Below are positions 55,157 to 63,790 of a stretch of DNA of 64,000 nt, one piece after another. The notes under the pieces were generated by a model. That model was not told the DNA's origin and did no database searches. It worked only from the letters and a program-made list of their open reading frames with translations. Within the stretch, counting starts at the first letter, position 1, and every line of letters begins with the position of its first letter. The translations under genes and the position numbers were made by a program. The stretch covers positions 1,984,001 through 2,048,000 of the forward strand of contig NZ_WHOH01000001.1 of NCBI RefSeq assembly GCF_009741735.1, read 5' to 3'. The DNA comes from Lentibacillus sp. JNUCC-1 (GTDB taxonomy: Bacteria > Bacillota > Bacilli > Bacillales > Amphibacillaceae).

Positions 55157-56020
55157 ATGCTAGAACATCTCATTCAATACTTTAATCTGCATGTATTATC
55201 AATCGATGAGGTTGAAGACTCCCACAGTTCCACAGTCTATAAATGCCATTTGCATAAAGGTGAAAGTGTTTTCCTGAAAATCCCATATACAAGATTAAAG
55301 TGGCAGCGAGAGCTCGAAGCCTACCAAATTTTAAAAGGACATGTTTCCACTCCTGAAATGTTGGATTATTGGTCTGACGATGAAGCAAGTTCGGGGGCTT
55401 TTTTGTTGTCAGAATTAAAAGGAATCCCATTAACAACTAATGTTTCACCCAAAGTGGCGTATGAAGTTGGAGTCCTACAAGCCACAATGCACGACATCCA
55501 CCTTCCTTACACCCATGATTTAACGGGCATAAAAAATGAATTTCCGAGCTGGTCTCATTTTGTTGAACGCCAATTCTATAGTTTTGCTGAAGATGTCATA
55601 GAGGTTTTGGATGAACGATTGTACACCTAAGCCATTGAAAAATTTGAGCATATGAAGCAACAACTACCTCGACCAGACGGGCCGAGCTTTGTACATATGG
55701 ATTTTCGGCCAGCTAATATTATAGTCGATGATCATAAAGTTTCAGGTGTGATCGACTTTGAAAGTGTACGGTTCGGCTCAACAGATGTTGATTTCACCAA
55801 ACTGTATCGGGATTTTCTAAGGTTCGATAACAATCTGTATCAGGCTTTTCAAGACGGCTATAATAGTATAAGACCATTGGTTAATTTAGAGGCTGTATTG
55901 CCTTTTTATCAATTCACAGATGCCTTTAATAGTATCGGATGGTGCCAACGTCGTGGAATTGAGAAGAACGCTGGGTTCTTTGAAGAGAGTTTAGCGATTC
56001 TAAGAAAGCTTTTGCATTAG
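55157..56020 (+). pseudogene. Aminoglycoside phosphotransferase family protein, interrupted by an in-frame stop
   Basis: One frame of about 287 codons is interrupted by TAA at 55628-55630 (ERLYT-stop-AIEKFEHM). Upstream is the kinase N lobe (VFLKIPYTRLKWQREL). Downstream is the catalytic loop FVHMDFRPANIIVD and the metal motif GVIDFES. A single substitution (for example CAA to TAA) explains it. The product was probably an APH-like small-molecule kinase. No specific substrate can be given. Confidence 0.82.
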
Positions 56021-56085
56021 GGGTTTCTCAGAAAATGTTATAAACTCATTATTATCATTCTAGAAAAAATCAAGGAGGAACTCGC

Positions 56086-56589
56086 ATGGACAACGATGCA
56101 GCATATTGGATTGAAAAACTTAAACTTGAACCCCACCCGGAAGGCGGTTATTACCGGAGCACATTCCAATCTGATACATTAATAACGACAGAGACAAATG
56201 AAAAACGCCATTTGTATACAAGTATTTATTTTCTGTTGCGAGAAGGGGATCTTTCACACTTCCACCGCCTAAAGTCTGACGAATTGTGGTATTACCATGC
56301 GGGAAGTCCTTTGGAGATACATATGATTCATCAGGATGGTTCCTATCAATGTGTGAAATTAGGGGTGAATCTGGATAACGGAGAGGTGCCGCAGCTGATG
56401 GTGCCAAAGCATACCATTTTTGGCTCAGTGGCTGAGGAGAATGCCCCATTTTCTTTGGTTGGATGCATGGTCTCACCAGGATTCGACTTCAAGGATTTTG
56501 AGTTATTTGATCAAGCAGAGCTCTTGGACCTATATCCCCAGCACGAAGCAATTATCCGGAAGCTGGCTTACGCGAAAAAACCTAATTAA
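56086..56589 (+). CDS. Cupin family protein (DUF985)
   Basis: 167 residues with the DUF985 cupin pattern: LEPHPEGGYYRSTF, FLLREGDLSHFHRLKSDELWYYH and LVGCMVSPGFDFKDFELF. Histidines in the beta-barrel could bind a metal. The function is unproven. CAAGGAGGA precedes the ATG, and a terminator follows. Confidence 0.88.
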   Translation: MDNDAAYWIEKLKLEPHPEGGYYRSTFQSDTLITTETNEKRHLYTSIYFLLREGDLSHFHRLKSDELWYYHAGSPLEIHMIHQDGSYQCVKLGVNLDNGEVPQLMVPKHTIFGSVAEENAPFSLVGCMVSPGFDFKDFELFDQAELLDLYPQHEAIIRKLAYAKKPN

Positions 56590-56602
56590 TAAAGCTATAT
56601 AC

Positions 56603-56633
56603 AAAAAAAGAGAGCGTCATGGCTCTCTTTTTC
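56603..56633. terminator. Bidirectional terminator between cupin and SDR genes
   Basis: AAAAAAAGAGAGC pairs with GGCTCTCTTTTTC around a short loop. Confidence 0.85.
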
Positions 56634-56666
56634 TTCATTCTTTTATAACTGAGTCAGCGAGCAATA

Positions 56667-57440
56667 TTATTGCTGCAGTTTTCCTGCCACATACCCGCCA
56701 TCAACAGGAATGGTGACACCGCTGATCTGTCTAGCAAGATCAGAGCATAGGAACATGACTGCATTACCTTGATCTTCGGGTGTGGACATTTCTCCGGCAG
56801 GAAGAGAATCCAAAACACCTTGATATTGTTCAGGAGCTTTTTTGGCCCAGCCTTCAATCGCTGGGGTGATGGTTGCACCGGGTGCAATTGAATTAATCCG
56901 AATGCCTTGCTTCCCGTATTCCAATGCTACAGATTTTGTCAGGCCGACAATACCATGCTTTGAGGCCGTATAAGGTGTCATATTCGGTGAACCTTCCACA
57001 CCAGCACCAGATGCTGTGTTCACAATGGCACCTCCGCCCGTTTTAATCATCGCATTGACCTCGTGTTTAATGCTATAGAACGTGCCATACAGTGTTACTT
57101 TCACTGTTTTGTCCCAATCGCTGGAATCCAGTTCACCAATCTTCTTCTGACCGACATTGATCCCAGCATTATTATGGGCAAAATCCAATTTGCCAAAAGC
57201 AGAAACAGTTTCATCTACAAGAGCTTTCACCTGTTCTTCATCACTCACATCACATTTGAAAAATCTTGCCTCTCCGCCATTATCCGTTATAATTTTCACG
57301 GTCTCATGACCAGCCTCTTCATTCACATCGGAAATCATCACTTTAGCACCGGCTTTTGCCAGCGCTACAGCACTTGCTCTGCCAATACCAGAACCTGATG
57401 CTGTTACCAAACCAGCCTTGCCTTCTAATAATTGTGTCAC
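56667..57440 (-). CDS. Short-chain dehydrogenase/reductase
   Basis: 257 residues with the classical SDR motifs: the cofactor loop TASGSGIGRA, NNAGI, the catalytic Ser region NTASGAGVEG and YTASKHG (Y-x3-K), and a C-terminal IPVDGGYVAG. Asp in MISDVNEEAG suggests NAD(H) preference. The frame begins at 57449, but AAAGGAG placement favours the GTG at 57438-57440. Substrate unknown. Confidence 0.9.
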   Translation of the reverse strand: MTQLLEGKAGLVTASGSGIGRASAVALAKAGAKVMISDVNEEAGHETVKIITDNGGEARFFKCDVSDEEQVKALVDETVSAFGKLDFAHNNAGINVGQKKIGELDSSDWDKTVKVTLYGTFYSIKHEVNAMIKTGGGAIVNTASGAGVEGSPNMTPYTASKHGIVGLTKSVALEYGKQGIRINSIAPGATITPAIEGWAKKAPEQYQGVLDSLPAGEMSTPEDQGNAVMFLCSDLARQISGVTIPVDGGYVAGKLQQ

Positions 57441-57604
57441 GAAAAACACTCCTTTATAAATTTAGCCTTAATTTAATTGTACGCCTTAGTGTGCCATTAT
57501 CAACCGAAAATACTTGTGAGAACCGTTTTTCTGTTAATAGTCACTTTTTATGGGGTAAACTTAGTAGACGATGCTTGAGAATATACTTATAAGAAGGGAT
57601 TATA

Positions 57605-58360
57605 TTGGATCTATCCATTCTACAGTGGGTCCTGTTAGTTGTCGCCGCAGTACTGACTGGATTTAATAAGACAGGCGTGCCGACCACAGGCATCCTGATT
57701 ATCGCGATCATGACGATGATTTTTCCAGCCAAAGAAGCCGTGGGGATTATGCTGCCGTTACTTTTGACAGCTGATATATTTGCCGTTATTTATTATCGGC
57801 GAGATGCGAATAAACGCATCTTGCTCTCGCTTATGCCATGGGTGCTTCTTGGATTGGGTGGAGGATATGTGATACTCAGATTCATTGATAATGATTTTCT
57901 TCGAGTGATGATCGGGGTTATTGTACTTGGGTTAATTGCTTTAGATGTGCTGCGCGGCAGAATGGGCGATCAATTTAATCGTGTTCTTCCTGATTCGATG
58001 CTGTTTTCATCTTCAATGGGCGTTCTGGGAGGGTTTACCACCATGGTCGGGAATGCAGCTGGAGAAGTGATTAGTATCTATATGCTCGTGAAAGGTTTGG
58101 CCAAGAGGAACTTTATTGGGACTGTAGCCTGGTTCTTCTTTACGGTCAATATCATTAAAATGCCTCTGTTCATTCATTTGGACATGGTTACTTCGGAAAA
58201 CCTTCTGACAGACCTGATGCTGGTACCGGCTGTTTTTGTTGGTGCGGTCCTCGGTGTCAAATTGCTTCCGATTATACCGCGGAAAATATTTCGCATGGTG
58301 ATCTTGCTTCTAGCAGGTCTGGGTGGATTAAATCTGTTAATCATGGGCCTATGGTTTTAA
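57605..58360 (+). CDS. Sulfite exporter TauE/SafE family permease
   Basis: 251 residues with about seven to eight membrane helices. The internal repeats GFNKTGVPTTG and GGFTTMVGNAAGEV match the TauE/SafE pattern. The family moves sulfur-containing or organic anions across the membrane. The start is TTG with AGAAGGG; a terminator follows. Confidence 0.85.
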   Translation: MDLSILQWVLLVVAAVLTGFNKTGVPTTGILIIAIMTMIFPAKEAVGIMLPLLLTADIFAVIYYRRDANKRILLSLMPWVLLGLGGGYVILRFIDNDFLRVMIGVIVLGLIALDVLRGRMGDQFNRVLPDSMLFSSSMGVLGGFTTMVGNAAGEVISIYMLVKGLAKRNFIGTVAWFFFTVNIIKMPLFIHLDMVTSENLLTDLMLVPAVFVGAVLGVKLLPIIPRKIFRMVILLLAGLGGLNLLIMGLWF

Positions 58361-58370
58361 AATTCACACT

Positions 58371-58417
58371 AATACCCCTGAAGACTTCTGTGACAGTTTG
58401 TTTTCAGGGGTTTTTTG
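58371..58417 (+). terminator. Terminator after the TauE-type permease gene
   Basis: AATACCCCTGAA pairs with TTTCAGGGGTTTTTT around a loop of about 19 bases. Confidence 0.8.
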
Positions 58418-58529
58418 TATACTCATAGACATGCCACTTTTTTCTAATCGAATTCTAATCTTGTTCACATTGGTATTTAATTTGAGGGGGCTATGATAAG
58501 AGTAACTTAAAACAAAGGAGAGATTACAC

Positions 58530-59795
58530 ATGAAAACACTCGTACTCACAACAGCAGGTACACTACTATTAACCAGCGGAGGTTTGGGCTACGCGGTACA
58601 CGCAAATGCAGATACAACACCAGTTGTTAACCACAGCTCAGCTTCTCACCATCAAAAAGTTCAAGTTGAAGCAGAAGACATTGAGGATCTCCTTGAATAT
58701 GACACACTTGACGATGCCGTCGATGCAGATGACTTCAATGCAGAAGTCGTTGAGAACAACGCACACAAACGTGTGATTCTCCTGTCTGATGACAATGGTC
58801 AGCCACAATTCAAGAGCATCCTTGTAAAAGATACAAACAGATTAAAAGTGATTGATTTTCAAGGTGGTCTCGTGTTCAACCAGATCCTAGGTGAAACAGA
58901 AGAAGATGGAGACGCAGATGATAACACTTCTGAAGACAGTGACAATGAAGCAGTAGAAGAAGGTGCAGAGATTGATGAACTGCCAGAATACGACACACTT
59001 GACGATGTTGTTGACGCAGATGACTTCAATGCACAAGTTGTTGAAAACAATGCCCACAAGCGTGTGATCTTGCTAAAAGACGAAAATGGTCAGCCACAAT
59101 TCAAAAGCATCTATGTAAAAGACACCAATAGACTAAAAGTGATTGATTTCCAAGGTGGCCTTGTATTCAACCAGATCCTTGGTGAAAGCGAAGAAGATAC
59201 AGACGCAGACGATAACACTTCTGAAGACAGTGACAATGAAGCAGTAGAAGAAGGTGCAGAGATTGATGAACTGCCAGAATACGACACACTTGACGATGTT
59301 GTTGACGCAGATGACTTCAATGCACAAGTTGTCGAAAACAATGCCCACAAGCGTGTGATCTTGTTGAAAGATGACAATGGTCAGCCACAATTCAAAAGCA
59401 TCTATGTAAAAGATACCAATAGACTAAAAGTGATTGATTTCCAAGGTGGCCTCGTATTCAACCAGATCCTAGGTGAAAGCGAAGAAGATGCAGACGCAGA
59501 CGATAACGCTTCTGAAGACAGTGACAATGAAGCAGTAGAGGAAGATCAGAACAGTGATTCCTCAGAACAAGGTACTGAATTAGAAGGCCTAACAGAATAT
59601 GAAACACTTAATTCTTATGTTGATGTAGATGACTTTAATGCACAAGTTGTCGAAAACAATGTGCATAAACGTGTGATTGTTCTTAAAGGTGACTATGGTC
59701 AGCCACTTTACAAAAGCATCTTTGTAAAAGACACAAACAGACTTAAAATCATCAACCTTCGCGGCGGTCTTGTCTTTAACGGCGTCGTAAAATAA
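58530..59795 (+). CDS. Secreted acidic protein with four tandem repeats
   Basis: 421 residues. A signal peptide (1-27, cleavage after HANA) is followed by four copies of a roughly 65-residue unit starting at residues 56, 153, 250 and 356, with core motifs DADDFNAQVVEN, HKRVILL, KDTNRLKVIDF and GGLVFNQIL. The linkers are rich in Asp, Glu, Ser and Asn (for example EDSDNEAVEE). The first three units lie exactly 97 residues (291 bp) apart and units 2 and 3 are nearly identical in DNA, so recent duplication is likely. I do not recognise the unit. AAAGGAGAG precedes the ATG. Confidence 0.85.
   Translation: MKTLVLTTAGTLLLTSGGLGYAVHANADTTPVVNHSSASHHQKVQVEAEDIEDLLEYDTLDDAVDADDFNAEVVENNAHKRVILLSDDNGQPQFKSILVKDTNRLKVIDFQGGLVFNQILGETEEDGDADDNTSEDSDNEAVEEGAEIDELPEYDTLDDVVDADDFNAQVVENNAHKRVILLKDENGQPQFKSIYVKDTNRLKVIDFQGGLVFNQILGESEEDTDADDNTSEDSDNEAVEEGAEIDELPEYDTLDDVVDADDFNAQVVENNAHKRVILLKDDNGQPQFKSIYVKDTNRLKVIDFQGGLVFNQILGESEEDADADDNASEDSDNEAVEEDQNSDSSEQGTELEGLTEYETLNSYVDVDDFNAQVVENNVHKRVIVLKGDYGQPLYKSIFVKDTNRLKIINLRGGLVFNGVVK
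58695..59789 (+). repeat. Internal tandem repeat of the secreted protein gene
   Basis: Units start at 58695, 58986, 59277 and 59595. The first three are spaced 291 bp; the last is more diverged, with a longer linker before it. Near-identity of units 2 and 3 allows copy-number change by slippage or recombination. Confidence 0.85.
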
Positions 59796-59805
59796 GAATA
59801 AATCA

Positions 59806-59850
59806 AACACCCTCGAAAACAAGCAAATGTTTTCGAGGGTGTTTTTTATT
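59806..59850 (+). terminator. Terminator after the repetitive secreted protein gene
   Basis: CACCCTCGAAAAC pairs with GTTTTCGAGGGTG around an eight-base loop, followed by TTTTTTATTT. Confidence 0.92.
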
Positions 59851-59989
59851 TAGATTGTAAAAGAATGTATTTATTTTAGTGACGCAATTTAAGTAAACTG
59901 CGAACTAACTTAGGACTGCCGCTGGCAACCGCTCGGGGAAAACACTCCGCGTCCAGCGGGCGCTGATGAGCCTCCTCGGTCTAACGACC

Positions 59990-61659
59990 GAGGCCACTGA
60001 AAAAGTCCTCTAAATATCTAGGTAGGAGGTGATTTATAATCTGCGATTGCTTATAATGAAAATAATAAAAAAGAAAGTGGGAGATCGTAAATGTTAGCAA
60101 GTCAACAATCCTTAAACATTAGCTCCTATACGGATCTCTACGAGATCATTATTCCTAATGATAATTTTCTCCGTCGCATCAATGAGCTAGTTGATTTTAG
60201 TTTTATTATAGAGGAATTAAAAAATAAGTATTCTCATAATAATGGACGAAATGCGGTCTCCCCTATTCGAATGTTCAAATACCTACTGTTGAAACGTATT
60301 TATGATCTATCAGATAGTGACGTTGTAGAACGCTCAAGATATGATATGTCCTTTAAATATTTTTTGGAAATGGCTCCTGAGGACCCAGTCATTGATTCGA
60401 GTTCCTTAACAAAGTTTCGCAAATTGCGTCTCGAGGATAAAAATATGTTAGATTTACTTATTAATAAAACCGTTGAAATCGGGATAGAACAAGGTGTACT
60501 CGAGAGTAATATATTAATTGTGGATGCCACACATACCGCTTCTCGACACAATTCTAAATCAGCCAATGACTTTTTAAAAGAGAAAGCGAAGCTGGTGCGT
60601 AAAGCTGTATATGGGTTTGATGAATCTATGAAAGAAAAATTTCCAGTCAAACCTTCTTACGATGATATTAATGAAACAACTGAGTATTGTGAGTCTCTAA
60701 TCAAGACGATTGAACAAGAACCGGAAATCAGCAACATGCCGACTGTGAAGGAAAGAATAAATCTATTAAAAGAAGTCTTGGATGACTGCGAACATCAAAC
60801 AGTTCTTTCGGATGACCAGGATGCCCGCACAGGGCACAAGACATCAGATAGTTCATTTTTTGGTTACAAAACACATTTGGCTATTTCAAGGGAGAGAATT
60901 ATTACAGCTGCATCAGTTACTACAGGAGAGAAAAGTGATGGTAAGTATTTAAAAGAACTCGTACAAAAAAGCAAAGATGCTGGCATGAAAGTAGATACAG
61001 TTATTGGAGATACTGCATACTCTGGAACGAATAACTTAAAGTTAGCAAAAGAAGAATCGTTTCAATTAGTGTCCAAACTGCATCCGGTTATTACAAATGG
61101 AAAAAGACACGATACTGGGTTTGAATTTAATAAGGATGCAGATATGTTTGTATGTCCGGCAGGACATTTAGCAACAAAAAAGTTATACAAGAATAGAAAA
61201 AATCGAAATGCCCAATTAAAGTTTTACTTTGATGTGGATAAGTGTAAAACTTGTCCTTTACGGGACGGATGCTATAAAGATGGAGCCAAAACCAAAACGT
61301 ATTCTGTTTCAGTGAAGTCAACGGAACATAAAGATCAGGAGGCTTTCCAGCAAAGTGAAGCTTTTAAAGAAATAGCAAAAGATCGATACATGATTGAGGC
61401 TAAGAATAGTGAATTGAAAAATAGGCACGGATACGACAGAGCCGCATATTCGGGTTTATTTGGCATGGAATTGCAAAGTGCGGCGACGATATTTGTAGTT
61501 AATTTAAAAAGAATAATGAAGCTGATAGACAAAAAAGAGCAAGCTTCTGAGTAATAGAGGAGCTTTTTTTCTTTTTACTGCGAAAAAAAGCTCCGTTTTT
61601 TTGTTTTATTTTTCTTGTTTCGCTCTTCCTAAAAAAAGAGGGTGATTTTCAGTGGCCTC
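59990..61659 (+). mobile_element. IS1182-family insertion sequence (1670 bp)
   Basis: Terminal inverted repeats GAGGCCACTGAAAA (from 59990) and TTTTCAGTGGCCTC (to 61659), with further matching CCTCT/GAGGG further in. The flanking 9-bp direct repeat CTAACGACC is at 59981-59989 and 61660-61668. Removing the IS restores a continuous hairpin module of the host repeat. The element contains one intact transposase gene. Confidence 0.92.
60091..61554 (+). CDS. IS1182-family transposase
   Basis: 487 residues, full length. N-terminal DUF772-type domain (NNGRNAVSPIRMFKYLLLKRIYDLSD), then a DDE catalytic core: Asp in ILIVDATHTAS, Asp in TVIGDTAYSG and Glu in YMIEAKNSELKNRHG. A cysteine cluster (CKTCPLRDGC) precedes the Glu segment, as in the family. 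No frameshift is seen, so it is probably active. Confidence 0.94.
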   Translation: MLASQQSLNISSYTDLYEIIIPNDNFLRRINELVDFSFIIEELKNKYSHNNGRNAVSPIRMFKYLLLKRIYDLSDSDVVERSRYDMSFKYFLEMAPEDPVIDSSSLTKFRKLRLEDKNMLDLLINKTVEIGIEQGVLESNILIVDATHTASRHNSKSANDFLKEKAKLVRKAVYGFDESMKEKFPVKPSYDDINETTEYCESLIKTIEQEPEISNMPTVKERINLLKEVLDDCEHQTVLSDDQDARTGHKTSDSSFFGYKTHLAISRERIITAASVTTGEKSDGKYLKELVQKSKDAGMKVDTVIGDTAYSGTNNLKLAKEESFQLVSKLHPVITNGKRHDTGFEFNKDADMFVCPAGHLATKKLYKNRKNRNAQLKFYFDVDKCKTCPLRDGCYKDGAKTKTYSVSVKSTEHKDQEAFQQSEAFKEIAKDRYMIEAKNSELKNRHGYDRAAYSGLFGMELQSAATIFVVNLKRIMKLIDKKEQASE

Positions 61660-61955
61660 CTAACGACCTCCGGGGTCTCACCGAGGCTTTGCATCCCGCA
61701 GGAGTCTCCGCGTTTCCCCCGAGCTAGATATGAGAGGTTATTCTCTAACTCTTATGTGAGTAAAACCGTCCTTTGCGGGCAACGTCGACATACCCCTTGC
61801 CGGGGCAAGGAGGCTAAGGCCGTGCCCGCGGCTAGAAGACACTGTGAAAGTGTTCTTCTTGAACAGATGTCGCACTTGAGCTGTGATAAAGTTAAAGCGA
61901 CTTCCCGCAGCGGAAATCACGATACTCTAACAAACATATATGGTTCAATTTGGAT

Positions 61956-62046
61956 ATATCGGAAATTTTGCATGCGATATCGGAAATTCTGAGGGTTATA
62001 TCGGAATTTTTGAAGTGTATATCGGCGTTTTCAACTCATATATCGG
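61956..62046. repeat. Five-copy ATATCGG array at exact 21-bp period
   Basis: ATATCGG occurs at 61956, 61977, 61998, 62019 and 62040, each start exactly 21 bp from the last; the next bases are often AAATTTT. The 21-bp period equals two helical turns, so all copies face the same side of the DNA. It lies between the two insertion sequences in the host repeat, outside both IS boundaries. Confidence 0.88.
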
Positions 62047-62192
62047 AAAATCACATGAAATTGCCATATAAGTCGTAACTTAAAACTTCCCCGAGAATTT
62101 TTGCTTCCTCGCTATTTAATGTTGAGTCTAAAGTTTCATAACACTGTCTATACTGGGTAAAAACTATAAAATTACCCAGGAGATGATTCGTT

Positions 62193-63425
62193 ATGCAAGA
62201 TTTTCAAGAGCGGTATGATGTGTTTCAGTCAGCACTGGAAATACCTGAACCATGGTACGTATTTCATCATGAACTGGCCAAAGAAGAAAACACGTTGCAC
62301 ATTTATATTGAATATAGGTCAGGGGCCGAATTTTCCTGCCCCAACTGCGGTAAATCTGGATGTAAAGTTCATGATACCCTGGATCAAGATCGGACATGGA
62401 GACACCTTGATTTCTGGCAGTATCAAACCCTGCTTCGGGCAAGAATGCCACGAGTAAAGTGCGATGCTTGTGGTAAAATACGGACAGTGCACATTGAATG
62501 GGCACGCTCTGGTGCGGGATTTTCCTTTCTTTTTGAACAACATCTTTTATCGTTAATGATTGAGATGCCTGTTGCCGCAGTCGCTCGTAAAGTTGGTGAA
62601 CATGATACTCGCCTTTGGCGTGTGTTTAATTATTATGTCAATAAAGCAATGGAAGACATGGATATATCGGAATTAAAACGCGTTGCCATGGATGAAACGT
62701 CTCGCGCCAAAGGGCATAAATATATCACGCTTTTTATTGATATGGATACAAAACGCTTGATATTTGCCACCAAAGGAAAAGGCGCGGACGTTCTACAGGA
62801 TTTCTGCCTCCATCTTGATCATAAAGGGGTCTCACGCTCCCAAATTGAGGATATCTGTTGTGATATGTCTCCATCATTTATATCAGGTATTGAAAAGAAC
62901 TTCTCAAATGCTTCAATTACTTTCGATAAATTTCATGTAATGAAATTGGTCAATGAAGCGTTGGATCAAGTACGTAGAGAAGAACAAGCAACACAACCGG
63001 AACTCAAAAATTCACGCTACGTATGGTTGAAAAACCAGGGAAATCTAACTAAAAAGCAGGAAGCTCAATTTCAAAAACTCAAGGACATGGACTTAAAAAC
63101 AGGACGCGCATACCGCATGAAGTTATCGCTTCAAAACATGTGGACACGGTCTTACATTATTTCCAAACTCTACTTTAACGAATGGTACAATTGGGCAACA
63201 CGTTCCCAACTTAAACCAATGATTGATGCCGCCAAATCTTTAAAGAGGCACCAGGATGGTATCTTAAGGTGGTTCGAAAGTAAGATGACCAACGGTCTGA
63301 TTGAAGGGACTAACAGTCTGATTCAAGCGGTCAAAAGAAAAGCCCGAGGTTATCGTACAGCCGAGAATTTTATTGCCATGGCATATGCGACAGTCAATAA
63401 GCTGGATTTGATCAAACAATCATGA
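62193..63425 (+). CDS. ISL3-family transposase
   Basis: 410 residues: an N-terminal zinc finger (CPNCGKSGCKVHD and CDACGKIRTVH), a helix-turn-helix region, and a DDE core with Asp in VAMDETSRAKGHKYITLFID, Asp in ICCDMSPSF and Glu in NGLIEGTNSLIQAVKRKARG. Full length and without frameshift. CCAGGAGATGA precedes the ATG. Confidence 0.95.
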   Translation: MQDFQERYDVFQSALEIPEPWYVFHHELAKEENTLHIYIEYRSGAEFSCPNCGKSGCKVHDTLDQDRTWRHLDFWQYQTLLRARMPRVKCDACGKIRTVHIEWARSGAGFSFLFEQHLLSLMIEMPVAAVARKVGEHDTRLWRVFNYYVNKAMEDMDISELKRVAMDETSRAKGHKYITLFIDMDTKRLIFATKGKGADVLQDFCLHLDHKGVSRSQIEDICCDMSPSFISGIEKNFSNASITFDKFHVMKLVNEALDQVRREEQATQPELKNSRYVWLKNQGNLTKKQEAQFQKLKDMDLKTGRAYRMKLSLQNMWTRSYIISKLYFNEWYNWATRSQLKPMIDAAKSLKRHQDGILRWFESKMTNGLIEGTNSLIQAVKRKARGYRTAENFIAMAYATVNKLDLIKQS

Positions 63426-63433
63426 CTGCAGTT

Positions 63434-63543
63434 ATTCCTTTGTTTGCTTGACGACCACTACCTTGTATGCATTAGAGCTTGTCAAGTGGGTTCCTTGACT
63501 AGCTCTAATGCATACAAGACAATGCAAGCCGCAAACAAGGAAT
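63434..63543 (+). terminator. Long imperfect hairpin at the 3' end of the ISL3 element
   Basis: ATTCCTTTGTTTGC (63434-63447) pairs with GCAAACAAGGAAT (63531-63543), and inside it CTTGTATGCATTAGAGCT pairs with AGCTCTAATGCATACAAG. The 110-nt structure has no strong U tract. It could end transposase transcription or protect the IS from read-through. Confidence 0.6.
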
Positions 63544-63790
63544 GATAGGTTAGCAGTATTACTACTATTTTGTTTTTTCAATACTAAATAGCGAAGAGCC
63601 GAATTTTTATGTAGGTTTATAAAGTTTTCACTGGTTCGCAGTTTGTGTCTACTGTTCGCATAGAGTTATGATTCTATGTGATGTTTCTACGGGTTCATTG
63701 GTCGTCCAGATTGAATAACTCGTTTTCAGGGTAGAGTGTAAAGGTGGGTTTTTAAACAAGAAATGCTTTATTAATAGAAAGGATGAGAGC

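Larger units (their letters stand above)
62103..63600 (+). mobile_element. ISL3-family insertion sequence (1498 bp)
   Basis: Imperfect 23-bp terminal inverted repeats: GCTTCCTCGCTATTTAATG... at 62103-62125, and on the complementary strand of 63578-63600 GGCTCTTCGCTATTTAGTA.... A perfect 8-bp target duplication GAATTTTT flanks it (62095-62102 and 63601-63608), the size expected for ISL3. One intact transposase gene and a long 3' hairpin are inside. Confidence 0.93.
59895..63644. repeat. Structured interspersed repeat, copy D, split by two insertion sequences
   Basis: The left end AAACTGCGAAC is at 59895-59905 and its complement at 63634-63644. The host element survives in three pieces: 59895-59989, 61660-62102 and 63601-63644. 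The first insertion lies in the apical loop of the left hairpin module, the second near the right end. The middle piece shares the extra block of copy B (CCTTGCCGGGGCAAGG, GAACAGATGTCGCACTTGAG) and additionally carries a 21-bp-period array at 61956-62046. Confidence 0.8.

Noticed and set aside
58859..59390. Antisense serine-rich reading frames
   Set aside because: Generated by the tandem repeats and acidic codons of the secreted protein gene on the other strand.
61642..61992. 116-codon frame between the two insertion sequences
   Set aside because: It starts in the IS1182 end and runs through hairpin modules and the 21-bp array; chance frame.
61956..62046. CRISPR-like array
   Set aside because: The conserved part is only 7 bp with a 21-bp period and there are no cas genes; repeat and spacer sizes do not fit CRISPR.
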